A DNA stretch of 64,000 nt from Odoribacter sp. AF15-53 (GTDB lineage Bacteria > Bacteroidota > Bacteroidia > Bacteroidales > Marinifilaceae). The position numbers and the translations under genes were made by a program. Positions 36,101-44,190 of the stretch are shown here, one piece after another. Each line of letters starts with the position of its first letter. Positions within the stretch are counted from its first letter, which is position 1. The stretch is taken from NCBI RefSeq assembly GCF_003479425.1, contig NZ_QUHC01000001.1:1054001-1118000 (forward strand), read 5' to 3'. The notes beneath the pieces were generated by a model, which did no database searches, was not told the origin of the DNA, and worked only from the letters and a program-made list of their open reading frames with translations.

Positions 36101-36555
36101 ACAACCACGGTTACGCCCGGAATGGGTTGTTTCTGCGTATCCGTCACTTTCCCAACAATCTTAATTTCTTTCGTCTTTTGCTGCAAAGCCTCTGTTCGTT
36201 TAACTAGCATAACCAAATCTTTGTCGAAAACGGTTGTCAAGGAAGTTCCTGCCAACACGTCCGTCAACACGTCACATACCTTTTTATTCTTCACGCTGAC
36301 ATCAACCGAAGAAACCGTATTCATCTGTTCCGCATTATACAAAAAACGTAACCCCGTTTGCTTGTGAATCGCATCAAACAACTCGTACAAGCTTACCTTC
36401 GTCAACTTTAGCGTTACAACCTGTTCCTGCCCCAAGCTTCTAGCCGACACAGAAAACACGAAAAACATGACAAAAATGCAACACAATCTCATAATTTTCC
36501 AGATTTTTTCATGCGCTCTTATTCGAAAGAGACACAACATTCTCTTTTTTTTCAT
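33193..36555 (-). CDS. SusC/RagA-type TonB-dependent transporter with STN domain
   Basis: About 1120 residues from the ATG at 36555; the longer frame to 36672 adds 39 residues lacking a signal and overlapping fecR. After a signal peptide (CIFVMFFVFSVSARS) comes the STN domain (LKLTKVSLYELFDAIHKQTG), then a carboxypeptidase-D-like domain (KVTDTQKQPIPGVTVVVKGT), the plug (VDEVVVTGIF to DAAATAIYGAKAANGVVVVE) and a 22-strand barrel ending LGLRF. The STN domain marks it as a transducer that talks to the FecR protein encoded next to it, so substrate loading should activate the ECF sigma factor. It lies 100 bases after fecR. Confidence 0.93.
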   Translation of the reverse strand: MKKKRMLCLFRIRAHEKIWKIMRLCCIFVMFFVFSVSARSLGQEQVVTLKLTKVSLYELFDAIHKQTGLRFLYNAEQMNTVSSVDVSVKNKKVCDVLTDVLAGTSLTTVFDKDLVMLVKRTEALQQKTKEIKIVGKVTDTQKQPIPGVTVVVKGTTLGAVTDQDGMYALRLPQMKEDFLLIYSFIGMESQEIKYQGKDTINVVLREDVKQVDEVVVTGIFTRKKESFTGSSTTFTTKELKMVGNSNILQSLKTLDPAFAIMENNEFGSDPNHLPNIEIRGKTSVIGLTEEYNTDPNQPLFILDGFESTLATISDLSVDRVASITILKDAAATAIYGAKAANGVVVVETKAPEAGQLRLNYTGNLNFTFADLSDYNLMNAEEKLEYELLCGAIYQSMGPDGYLGAVAQEVKYNNRLAEVRRGVDTYWLNEPLRFATTHKHNVFLEGGDESFRYGIGVSYGKTQGVMKGSDRDVVNGNVRLMYRKGQLSFTNSFNVDYTIAKRESVPFSKFARVNPYFRKTDENGDPVKILESYSYLDLSTFSMKTENVYGPYYDLCNNNFDHTKTFGFTNNFEMNWRPVEELQVRGKIGLNKSSELAQKFSSPFNAAYVGVETDKKGEYTESNKYIFGYDGDLSVTYGKLLAERHMVNAVAGMRFTQSSSDVSGYTMRGFIDDEFSNPIFAQDYNKDNKVFQEVKRRTASYYVNLGYSYRNRYLFDASWRADGASVFGVNKLFTNTWSVGLGWNVHNEAFFEGVEWIDQLKLRASIGNPGNQNFDAYIAMKIYEYNSHHTNPWGVSTLIKTFGNEDLEWQKTLDRNIGFDLYLLDNRLRVNFDYFSKKTDPLLVYVGMPSSTGTTSSPTNVGEQLTKGYTVMLNYAMIKRENVLWSVNATLRHLASEYRNVSRYLDKFNADNKSKNMLRYYDGGSPSDLWAVRSAGIDAITGREIFIRKDGTQTFTHSYDDEVVVGNSDPDFEGVIGTSFYYKGFSISANFRYRVGGQIFLSTLYEKVENISVDDAYYNQDKRALYDRWKQPGDNAKFKAISTTDETPMSSRFVADNNVFSGESISMGYESQGKWLRTIGASSFNVRVYMNDIFRVSTVKNERGIDYPFARSVSMSLGLRF

Positions 36556-36655
36556 AAATTTGTAATTAAATTTTATAGTTAAACACGATAACAACATCCG
36601 GCAAGATGAGTTATCAATTACTATCATTCGGAGAGTCTCCACAACTCTCCGTTTT

Positions 36656-37828
36656 TTATTTATCGCTAACAATCACCGTCCTTCCTTTTATACTAAAACG
36701 AACATCCGAAATCTTTTCCAACAGCGACAACAACTCTTCTATATCCGCATACCGCTGCATATTTCCATAAAATCGCACCTCTTTAAGTGATTCATGCTGG
36801 AAAAACACATCCACATCATACCATCGTGCCGCTTTATCCATGACTGATTCCAAACGCTCGTTCACGAAAACGACATCCTGATTCTTCCACGCGATATACG
36901 GGTACACGTCCACATTCGTAATCTCCGATTCTCCGGTAAAAACATTCACCACGGCCAGTTGATTCGGTTTCAATTGTTTTTCCGGAGTTGCCTCGTTTGC
37001 CTTAAAACCGATAGAGCCCTCGACCAAAACAGCCTGTATCTCATCCGGCTTATAAGTATTCAGGTTAAACTCCGTCCCGTACACCCGCAAACTATACTCT
37101 CCGGAATGTACCACGAAAGAACGTTGTACATCCTTATGTACCACGAAATATGCCTCGCCCTTTAACCGAACTTCCCGGCTATCCCCCGTAAATTGAACAG
37201 GATACTCCAATTCCGAATCTGCATTCAACCAGACATTCGTTCCATCCGCCAGAGTCACAAAAAACTCTCCGCCCCGGGGAACTATAATTTTATTGTATAG
37301 CAACCGTCCTGCTTTCGGAGTTGCCTGAGCCGTATCGTAAACAAGCCCTTTCTTCTCTTTCACCTGCACGAAAGACCCATCCTGTTCCCGGATCACTTCT
37401 TCGTCCTGCATCAGATCAACCACCTCTCCGGAAGAAAGAATCAGTTTCGCCTTCGGTGATCCGGGACGAATCGTTTCAATCCCATTCGCCAGTTTATCTT
37501 CTCTGGAAGGACTATTTAATAAATACAATCCTCCCAAAGTAACGATTATCGCCACCGAAGCCGCCACCCTATAGCAAATTTGACGAACCTTCGCACGACG
37601 AATACGACGCACCATAAGTTTTTTTCCCCGTACAAGATCAACGCTTTGCTCCTTCTCCACCCAACGAACATGCTGGCAATCTCTCAAAAACATCTCGAAT
37701 GCTTTTCGATTTTCCGGTTTTTCTTCCACCCAACGTTCCACCACACGACGTTCCTCCTCCTCCAACTCTCCGTTGAAATAAGCTAACAAACGGGCCTCCA
37801 TTTCTCCTTCGATATATTCTTTTTCCAT
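36656..37828 (-). CDS. FecR-family anti-sigma factor
   Basis: A 390-residue inner-membrane protein. The cytoplasmic anti-sigma part (residues 1-80) has RLLAYFNGELEEEERRVVER. One transmembrane helix lies near 85-105 (YRVAASVAIIVTLGGLYLL). The periplasmic FecR domain is at about 180-280 (IIVPRGGEFFVTLADGTNVW, EVRLKGEAYFVVHKD). The C-terminal DUF4974-like secretin/TonB N-like domain is at 320-390 (DKAARWYDVDVFFQHE). It holds the ECF sigma factor upstream and receives the signal from the STN domain of the SusC-type transporter downstream. Confidence 0.92.
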   Translation of the reverse strand: MEKEYIEGEMEARLLAYFNGELEEEERRVVERWVEEKPENRKAFEMFLRDCQHVRWVEKEQSVDLVRGKKLMVRRIRRAKVRQICYRVAASVAIIVTLGGLYLLNSPSREDKLANGIETIRPGSPKAKLILSSGEVVDLMQDEEVIREQDGSFVQVKEKKGLVYDTAQATPKAGRLLYNKIIVPRGGEFFVTLADGTNVWLNADSELEYPVQFTGDSREVRLKGEAYFVVHKDVQRSFVVHSGEYSLRVYGTEFNLNTYKPDEIQAVLVEGSIGFKANEATPEKQLKPNQLAVVNVFTGESEITNVDVYPYIAWKNQDVVFVNERLESVMDKAARWYDVDVFFQHESLKEVRFYGNMQRYADIEELLSLLEKISDVRFSIKGRTVIVSDK

Positions 37829-37908
37829 AAAGTATAATAAGTTTTCACTATTAATACCGGAAAATGAAAAAAAGGTCTAATGGTTTCTGTAAAAAAATCA
37901 CATCTATT

Positions 37909-38490
37909 TTATTCCCGCCGACAGAAAAAAAGCAAAAAACCGGAATACATCTCTTTATTCAAGCGTTCTCTCAATTTCCTCACCGAATTACCCAGCAATG
38001 TCTTCACAGTCGAAACAGAAATCCCATAACGCTCAGCTACCTCCCGGTATTTCATCCCTTCCACGAAAACACATTTCATAACATCCCTACTCCGTTCCGG
38101 TAATTGACTAATTTCCTCCAACACCTTTGAGACGATTATATCATGGCGCTCATTATACTCCTCGAAAACAAGATCCACCTGATCAAGCGACATCACATGA
38201 CGAAACACATCCTGTTTCTCGATCTTCTTCAAACAACGATTCCGCACGGAAACATACAAGAAAGAAGCCAATGTCTCCGGCCTCAATTTTCGATAAATCT
38301 TACCGTTCCAAATATCAATAAAAAACTCTTGTATCACATCCTCCGCGGAATCCATATCATGTAAAAATGTATCTGCCCACACGACCAGAGTACTGTAATA
38401 GACATCAAAAAGCATTTCCATTCCTTTGGGATCATCGGAATGTAACACCACGCATATTTCTTGATTCCTATCTAATCTAGAACCATTCAC
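37909..38490 (-). CDS. ECF RNA polymerase sigma factor (FecI-like)
   Basis: About 193 residues from the GTG at 38490. Region 2 is AEDVIQEFFIDIWNG and region 4 is LPERSRDVMKCVFVEGMKYR then EVAERYGISVSTVKTLLGNS. The open frame reaches back to 38616, but a promoter with TACTTTTG at 38534-38541 (minus strand) places transcription start near 38527, inside that extension. The GTG with AGGAAG about 10 bases before it is therefore preferred. It pairs with the FecR gene downstream and should drive the SusC/SusD operon in response to substrate. Confidence 0.85.
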   Translation of the reverse strand: MNGSRLDRNQEICVVLHSDDPKGMEMLFDVYYSTLVVWADTFLHDMDSAEDVIQEFFIDIWNGKIYRKLRPETLASFLYVSVRNRCLKKIEKQDVFRHVMSLDQVDLVFEEYNERHDIIVSKVLEEISQLPERSRDVMKCVFVEGMKYREVAERYGISVSTVKTLLGNSVRKLRERLNKEMYSGFLLFFCRRE

Positions 38491-38533
38491 TTTATATCTT
38501 CCTAAATTGTACTCGATTAACACAGCTTTATCA

Positions 38534-38567
38534 CAAAAGTAGAAAATAAATACTTCTCCCCCAAAAA
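38534..38567 (-). promoter_or_regulatory. Bacteroidetes-type promoter for the ECF sigma gene
   Basis: On the minus strand TTTTTG (-33) is separated by about 20 bases from TACTTTTG (-7, complement of 38534-38541). It fixes the likely translation start of the sigma factor at GTG 38490. Confidence 0.6.
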
Positions 38568-38617
38568 GCACCAGTAAATTTTCTGAAAACGTAATATCAC
38601 TAATCATGAAAAACAAA

Positions 38618-38648
38618 AGAGAGGTTAGTCTTGTCGATTAACCTCTCT
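38618..38648 (-). terminator. Terminator after adk
   Basis: AGAGAGGTTA and TAACCTCTCT form a 10-bp perfect stem around an 11-base loop. On the minus strand it is followed by TTTTGTTTTTC. It lies 23 bases past the adk stop. Confidence 0.85.
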
Positions 38649-38670
38649 TCATCTATTTTCCGAAATAACC

Positions 38671-39243
38671 TTACTTCACTTCTTCGAGAATCTTCGTGAT
38701 GAACTGGAACACGTCCTCCACGGTACCATGTCCATTCACTGAAAAATGTTTCTTTTGAGCCTTGTAGTGATCGGCCACGGGTAACGTTTTGGCCTTGTAC
38801 TCGCGGAAACGATTTTCAATCACTTCCTCATTGTCATCGGAACGCCCCTCGATCTTGGCACGTTCCAACATACGACGCATCAACTCGTCATGAGGCACCT
38901 CAATACTCACTAAAGCACTAAGCGGATGTCCCGTCTTTGCCAACATTTCATCTAGAATCTCGGCCTGTCTAACCGTTCTAGGAAAACCGTCAAATAGAAA
39001 ACCGTTAACACCTTTACAATGTTCGATACTGTTTTCAATTAATGCAACCACGAACTCATCAGACAATAATTCGCCTTTATTGATAATTCCGGCAGCCATT
39101 TTACCAAAATCCGAACCCTCGGCGATCTCTTTACGGATCATTTCACCCGTTGACAGGTGAGCCAAATTGTATTTCTCAACAATCTTTTTAGCCTGGGTTC
39201 CTTTCCCAGCTCCTGGAGGGCCAAACAATGCAACATTTAGCAT
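38671..39243 (-). CDS. adk: Adenylate kinase
   Basis: A 190-residue short-type adenylate kinase. The P-loop GPPGAGKGTQ is at residues 8-17, the AMP-binding HLSTGEMIRKEI at about 29-40, FDGFPRTVRQAE at about 83-94, and the lid region RAKIEGRSDDNEEVI lacks the zinc-binding insertion, as expected for a short lid. It equilibrates ATP, AMP and ADP in the cytoplasm. It is monocistronic: a -7-like TACCTTTG (complement of 39306-39313) precedes it and a strong terminator follows. Confidence 0.96.
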   Translation of the reverse strand: MLNVALFGPPGAGKGTQAKKIVEKYNLAHLSTGEMIRKEIAEGSDFGKMAAGIINKGELLSDEFVVALIENSIEHCKGVNGFLFDGFPRTVRQAEILDEMLAKTGHPLSALVSIEVPHDELMRRMLERAKIEGRSDDNEEVIENRFREYKAKTLPVADHYKAQKKHFSVNGHGTVEDVFQFITKILEEVK

Positions 39244-39394
39244 GACAATAACTTTATTTTATTTCTTTTGATGTATTAATTGTTTCATGTTTATGAACTC
39301 TGCAACAAAGGTATATTTAAATCTAAACTTTAAAATAGAAAAGTCAGATTATTTTCCAATAAAGTTATTCATGTCTATACATATTCAGGCCAAA

Positions 39395-39742
39395 TTATTC
39401 CTCCACCTTTTCAAGTAGATCCATATCCGTGTAATAAGTTCGATGTTGAGACTTCTTGCCCGTTGCATTCATCTTGGCCAAAACGTACCGGATATTTCCC
39501 TGGTTATCAACCTCATAATCCTCAACAAATCCATACTTAAAATCTTGTGGCATATACCTTCTGCCATTTTCATCCGGGATAGATCTCTTGTAGGCAGGAG
39601 TAATAATTTTCACTTTTTCGTCAAGCTCAAATTTCTTATTCTCGTTAATATATTGCTCCTTCAGTTGCTTTTCTTGCTCCCGATATTTAGCAATAGTTTC
39701 CTCCAGCTCTCTCATGGAAGCCAAAAACTCTTCTTTTGTCAT
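39395..39742 (-). CDS. Small coiled-coil protein of unknown function
   Basis: A 115-residue cytoplasmic protein. Residues 1-45 form a charged amphipathic helix likely to be a coiled coil (MRELEETIAKYREQEKQLKE). The remaining 70 residues are beta-rich (KVKIITPAYKRSIPDENGRR, then KYGFVEDYEVDNQGNIRYVL). I do not recognise the family. It has a clean start and stop and no overlap with neighbours, and an AT-rich segment upstream holds TATATTTG (complement of 39812-39819) as a candidate -7. Confidence 0.65.
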   Translation of the reverse strand: MTKEEFLASMRELEETIAKYREQEKQLKEQYINENKKFELDEKVKIITPAYKRSIPDENGRRYMPQDFKYGFVEDYEVDNQGNIRYVLAKMNATGKKSQHRTYYTDMDLLEKVEE

Positions 39743-39989
39743 AGTCTAATTCATTTATCGAAATAACTAAATCACTTTTCACACAAACATGTGAACATCA
39801 CCTTGCAGTTACAAATATATAAAATAATTTAAATATATTGCGTTATTTGTTTTTTATTTGACTAGGTTGGCCATAAATACATGTCATTTCCCCGATAAAG
39901 GTCACTACACCAGACTAATTCATATTATTTTAAACTATTTTTCCTCCCCCCTTACACTTGAACAACAAGCCAATCCCTACCCAACACCA

Positions 39990-40055
39990 ACGGAACATAA
40001 ACCGAAACATATGTCTATGTTATGTTCGTGTTATGTAGTTGTTATGTTCTTGAGC
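39990..40055. repeat. Imperfect palindrome upstream of the PBP1A gene
   Basis: GGAACATAAACCGAAACATA faces TATGTTATGTTCGTGTTATG, and the right side repeats GTTATGTxx about every 10-11 bases. The rest of the 436-base gap 39743-40178 holds the PBP promoter and AT-rich sequence without a credible gene. Confidence 0.5.
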
Positions 40056-40122
40056 AAGAGAAAAGATTGCCCAACCTGAAAGCAAGGATATCCCAGAGTG
40101 ATTTTCGTTTTAGTAAAGACAC

Positions 40123-40153
40123 TTGAAAAGTACGCTACAATTTCGTACATTCG
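40123..40153 (+). promoter_or_regulatory. Candidate promoter for the PBP1A gene
   Basis: TTG at 40123-40125, a 20-base spacer and TACATTCG at 40146-40153. Transcription would start near 40160, which excludes the longer frame from 40098 and supports the ATG at 40179. Confidence 0.5.
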
Positions 40154-40178
40154 CAACCATTTCCACGATGAAAAAAAT

Positions 40179-42533
40179 ATGAATAAAAAGAAACCCGTAA
40201 CCCGAAAAAAAGCAGCCAAGAAAAAGCGAAGTATCCTCGCCCGCATTTTTAATACATTATTATTAAGTGCGATATTCTGTGCCATTCTTGTCGGACTATT
40301 CGTGTGTTGCGTGTATTACGGGATGTGGGGAAAAATTCCGGATTACCGGGATCTGAGAGAAATCCGCAACAGCGAAGCATCCTCTTTATATAGCGAGGAC
40401 GGGGAACTGCTTGGAAAATATTACGTGGAGAATCGCACGAACGTCATGTTCGGGGGAATATCCCGGAATGCCGTGAACGCACTTATTGCCACCGAAGACG
40501 TGCGCTTTTACGAACATCACGGGTTCGACAAGGTCAGTATGCTACGCGTCTTATGCAAGACTTTGCTTCTTGGGGACAAGAGTTCGGGAGGTGGAAGCAC
40601 CATTAGCCAACAATTGGCCAAGAACCTGTATCCCCGCCAATACAACAGCCGATTCATGATTCCCGTGATTAAAATAAAGGAAATCATCACGGCCCATCGC
40701 CTCGAAAAATTGTACACGAAAGACGAGATTCTAACCCTCTACCTGAACACGGTATCTTTCGGGGAAGGCACGTTCGGTATTGAAAGTGCGGCGCAGAAAT
40801 ATTTCTCCACGACAGCCACGCATCTCTCTATACCGGAGGCAGCCACGCTGATCGGATTACTGAAAGGTCCCTCCTACTACAATCCGCGGGTACATCCCGA
40901 TCGCATGTTACAACGCCGGAACACGGTAATCGCTCAAATGGTCAAGTACGACTACCTGACCGAAGAGGAAGGAGAAATCCTGAAAAAAGAAAAAATGCAA
41001 CTCCGGTTCAAACCTCTGAATCATTATTCCGGATTGGCACCCTACTTGCGGGAACAAATCCGGCAGGATGCCATGCGGCTTATCGCCGAGTACAACGAAG
41101 CCAACAGTACCAATTACGACCTGTACAAGGACGGTTTGAAACTAACGACCACGATTGACGCGGAAATGCAACGGTATGCGGAAGATGCCATGCGTCAACA
41201 CATGAAATCACTCCAGCACTCATTCTACACGCATCTGGGAAAACAGGAACCGTGGGATAAAGAGAAAAGTATCCTTGACAACGCAATCCGGGAAAGCGAG
41301 GTTTACAAGCAATTAAAACGTCAGGGCCTTGGCGAGAAGGCGATCCTTGCTGCCATGAACGAGAAAAAAACAATGACCATTTACAGCGCCTACCAGGGAG
41401 ATACCGAAATGCAGATGTCCTCGATCGACTCGATCAAGCATTACCTGAAAATATTACAGCCCGGCGTGATTGCCGTGGAACCCCATTCGGGCAAAATAAA
41501 AGTATGGATCGGGGGACTTGATTTCAAGTATTTCCAATACGATCAGGTATTGGCTCCCCGTCAGGTAGGTTCGGTTTTCAAACCGGTGGTTTACAGCGCT
41601 GCCATTGAACACGGGGCTCGGGTGGACGCCTATTATAATAACGAGCAAAAAAGTTACCCGGCTTACGACAACTGGACGCCCCGGAACTCGAACAACCAGT
41701 ATGGCGGTTATTATACTTTAAAGGGTGCGTTAAGTCAATCTATCAACACGATTGCCGTCGAGGTCCTGCTACAAACCGGGATCGACACGACAATCTCTCA
41801 CGCCCACCGTCTGGGAATCAAAAGCGATTTGCCCACCGTACCTTCAATAGCCTTGGGAGCCGCGAATATTCCTCTTCGGGAAATGATCCTTCCCTATCTA
41901 TGTTATGCCAACAACGGGGTATCAACCACCCCTTATTACCTGACTTCGATAAAAGACCGGGAAGGCCGTATTATTTACGAGGCCGATCCCCCGCGACGGG
42001 AACGGGTGATCCCGGCAGATCAGGCACACATCATGTCGTCCATTCTTTCCGCCGTTATTCAAGAAGGTACCGGAAAGAGACTCATCAATAATTACGGGTT
42101 AAATGTCGCCCTGGCCGGAAAGACCGGGACAACACAGAATCAAGCCGACGGGTGGTTTATCGGGTATAATCCCCGTATCGTCGTGGGTATAAGAGTCGGG
42201 GCAAACAATTCCCGTGTACATTTTAATTCCACTGCACTAGGACAAGGGGCTAACATGGCCCTTCCCATTTTCGGGCTATTCATGCAGGAATGTTTAAAAA
42301 GCGGTACATACGGTTATTGGGCCAACCTGTCATTCCCCGTTCCCCCGTCGTACGCGCAAAAAGAACTGGAAGTTCCTACTTTTAAAGAAAATATAAATAT
42401 TCTTGAAAAGTTGACCAATCAGAAGTTAGAAAAAGTAAAACACGAAGCTACTGATGTTCAATCCGACACGCCTAAAAAGAAAGGATTCTTCCGGAAAATC
42501 GGTGACTTCTTCAAAAAGAAAGACAAAAAATAA
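40179..42533 (+). CDS. mrcA: Class A penicillin-binding protein (PBP1A type)
   Basis: A 784-residue bifunctional murein synthase. A basic N-terminus (KKKPVTRKKAAKKKR) precedes one transmembrane helix. The glycosyltransferase domain shows EDVRFYEHHGFD and GGSTISQQLAKNLYPRQ. The transpeptidase domain shows the SxxK serine in GSVFKPVVY, SQSIN for SxN, and KTGTTQNQADGWFIGY for KTG. The C-terminal 70 residues are charged and lysine-rich (FFRKIGDFFKKKDKK). It polymerises and crosslinks peptidoglycan at the inner membrane. A small membrane protein follows after 6 bases. Confidence 0.93.
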   Translation: MNKKKPVTRKKAAKKKRSILARIFNTLLLSAIFCAILVGLFVCCVYYGMWGKIPDYRDLREIRNSEASSLYSEDGELLGKYYVENRTNVMFGGISRNAVNALIATEDVRFYEHHGFDKVSMLRVLCKTLLLGDKSSGGGSTISQQLAKNLYPRQYNSRFMIPVIKIKEIITAHRLEKLYTKDEILTLYLNTVSFGEGTFGIESAAQKYFSTTATHLSIPEAATLIGLLKGPSYYNPRVHPDRMLQRRNTVIAQMVKYDYLTEEEGEILKKEKMQLRFKPLNHYSGLAPYLREQIRQDAMRLIAEYNEANSTNYDLYKDGLKLTTTIDAEMQRYAEDAMRQHMKSLQHSFYTHLGKQEPWDKEKSILDNAIRESEVYKQLKRQGLGEKAILAAMNEKKTMTIYSAYQGDTEMQMSSIDSIKHYLKILQPGVIAVEPHSGKIKVWIGGLDFKYFQYDQVLAPRQVGSVFKPVVYSAAIEHGARVDAYYNNEQKSYPAYDNWTPRNSNNQYGGYYTLKGALSQSINTIAVEVLLQTGIDTTISHAHRLGIKSDLPTVPSIALGAANIPLREMILPYLCYANNGVSTTPYYLTSIKDREGRIIYEADPPRRERVIPADQAHIMSSILSAVIQEGTGKRLINNYGLNVALAGKTGTTQNQADGWFIGYNPRIVVGIRVGANNSRVHFNSTALGQGANMALPIFGLFMQECLKSGTYGYWANLSFPVPPSYAQKELEVPTFKENINILEKLTNQKLEKVKHEATDVQSDTPKKKGFFRKIGDFFKKKDKK

Positions 42534-42539
42534 GCTATC

Positions 42540-42818
42540 ATGAAAACGATCGACAAGACAACACTTATTCTCTCGCTTATTATACTGGCTATCGCCTTTA
42601 GCATTATATCCATAATAGCCTCCCCGGCCGAAATACGCTACACGTGGCAAGGCTTCAACCCGTGGAATACAGTTCAAGCCGTTCCGCTCATGTTCCGACG
42701 TTTCCTGAAAATGGATGATTGGATCACTTATTCATTATCCGTGTTGATCATCGCTTACCTCTGGTGGAGAATATATGCCCTTGTGAAGAAGTTAAAACTT
42801 GCTAGAGGCAAGTTTTAA
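42540..42818 (+). CDS. Small two-helix membrane protein
   Basis: A 92-residue protein with hydrophobic segments at about residues 9-29 (LILSLIILAIAFSIISIIAS) and 60-76 (YSLSVLIIAYLWWRIYAL), separated by a periplasmic loop of 30 residues (RYTWQGFNPWNTVQ). I do not recognise the family. It begins 6 bases after the PBP1A stop and so is almost certainly co-translated with it; a role in modulating that enzyme is a guess from context. A family A repeat begins at its stop codon. Confidence 0.7.
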   Translation: MKTIDKTTLILSLIILAIAFSIISIIASPAEIRYTWQGFNPWNTVQAVPLMFRRFLKMDDWITYSLSVLIIAYLWWRIYALVKKLKLARGKF

Positions 42819-42925
42819 GTTACAGGTTACAAGTTACATTTGCCTGCGGCAAGTTACAAGTTATTTACCAGCGCACGTTAAACGGCGGTAGCAACCTGTA
42901 ACTTGCAAACTTGTAACCTGCAACT
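42818..42925. repeat. Family A inverted repeat, copy 3 (fills a convergent gap)
   Basis: AGTTACAGGTTACAAGTT (42818-42835) faces AACTTGTAACCTGCAACT (42908-42925) with one mismatch. Inside are TTGCCTGCGGCAAG, another small GC hairpin, and a further AACCTGTAACTTGC block. The element starts at the stop codon of the small membrane protein. Confidence 0.8.
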
Positions 42926-42964
42926 GAAAGAATAAGAGGTGCCTTGGGCACCTCTTATTCTTTC
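42926..42964. terminator. Perfect 18-bp hairpin overlapping the antiporter stop codon
   Basis: GAAAGAATAAGAGGTGCC (42926-42943) and its exact complement (42947-42964) surround TTG. The right arm contains the stop and last codons of the antiporter gene. It probably terminates transcription from both convergent genes. Confidence 0.8.
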
Positions 42965-44088
42965 ACCCCGTACACGCTCTGGGATATGCGTTTCACCGCA
43001 ACCACGAAGAACCCGGTAAGAACCAGATTCAGCACCAAGCTCAAGATTGAAATAATCAAGGCAGGACCTCCCAACTGGTACCCCATGGCAATCACGATGA
43101 TTCCGGCACCGACTTCTCCCCGGGTAAACATCCCGATAGAAAGAGCCAGTCGCTCCTGAATCTTGCGATCCCGGTAGAAGAACAACGGGAACATCTTCCC
43201 CAGATTCGACAGGATCGTCACGATCACCACGTGGAATATCAACATTCCCCAACCGGGCATTCCATCCCCTCCGGTCTCCAACCCGATGAAAATAGGGGTA
43301 CTCAACCCGACTAAAAACATAAAAAGATAAGATATAAAACTAGAGGCTCTCTCCTCTTCCCGAGAATGATTATGCACGGTTTTCATCACCATACCCAGCA
43401 CGAATGCCGGCAACAGCACCTCGATATGAATCGCTCCATCCTGTCCCATGAAAGCTTTAGAGATTAAATATACACTCTCGAAAGCGGCAACGATACAAAC
43501 GGAATAGAGCAGAATCGCCCGCCACGATTGCGGCAGATTCAACGAACTCAGACGTTTCCACCCGAAGATCAGAAGTATGCAAACAACAAGAATAATGACA
43601 AATAACTGCCACTTGAAACCGATCATCAATATCTGCAACGGGATCATCAACAGAATCGTGTCCAGATCATCAAATATCGCCAAGACCTGCGTTTTCTTGT
43701 AAATCCATTCCCTCTTCAACCCGGCGGCAGCAAGCATCGTGAACAGGATTCCCGCCGAGGTGGGAGCCGCAAACCGGCTGATCAACAGATTATTTTCCCA
43801 CGAAAGTCCGGTATCCAGAAAGAATATATAATAACAAGCGATAAAAAGCCAGGGGACGGCTGCCGTCGCCATGGCAATAAAATAGTCTGTCGTGTACGAA
43901 CGCCACTTAGCCTTATCCAGCTCGAATTCCCGCCCCACGTTAATCATGATAAAAGCAAGACAAATAAACATGAGCCACTTACTTACCGATGCGAGTACTC
44001 CATACGAACTTCCCATAGCAGAAGGAAGTATTTGAGAAAAAAATAAACCGCAAAGTAAGAATATAGAAAATAAAAAAACCTTCTTCAT
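42955..44088 (-). CDS. Cation/proton antiporter, CPA2-like (KefB/NapA type)
   Basis: A 377-residue inner-membrane protein with about eleven transmembrane segments. IYKKTQVLAIFDDLDTILLM (about residues 130-150) carries the paired acidic residues of the ion site as in Na+/H+ exchangers, and MFTRGEVGAGIIVIAMGYQL (about residues 318-337) is a conserved late helix. It lacks the C-terminal RCK domain of Kef proteins. It likely exchanges Na+ or K+ for H+. The last four codons lie inside a perfect hairpin. Confidence 0.82.
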   Translation of the reverse strand: MKKVFLFSIFLLCGLFFSQILPSAMGSSYGVLASVSKWLMFICLAFIMINVGREFELDKAKWRSYTTDYFIAMATAAVPWLFIACYYIFFLDTGLSWENNLLISRFAAPTSAGILFTMLAAAGLKREWIYKKTQVLAIFDDLDTILLMIPLQILMIGFKWQLFVIILVVCILLIFGWKRLSSLNLPQSWRAILLYSVCIVAAFESVYLISKAFMGQDGAIHIEVLLPAFVLGMVMKTVHNHSREEERASSFISYLFMFLVGLSTPIFIGLETGGDGMPGWGMLIFHVVIVTILSNLGKMFPLFFYRDRKIQERLALSIGMFTRGEVGAGIIVIAMGYQLGGPALIISILSLVLNLVLTGFFVVAVKRISQSVYGVKE

Positions 44089-44190
44089 CCGATTCTAATT
44101 AATTCACCGCAAAGATAGGCATTTTCGAGCAATTCTCCATACACTATTTAAAATGAATCTAGTTAAAAAGTGTATACCAAAAACATTGAT

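Noticed and set aside
36555..36672. 39-residue N-terminal extension of the SusC-type protein
   Set aside because: It overlaps the end of fecR, has no signal sequence and precedes a normal start and signal peptide at 36555.
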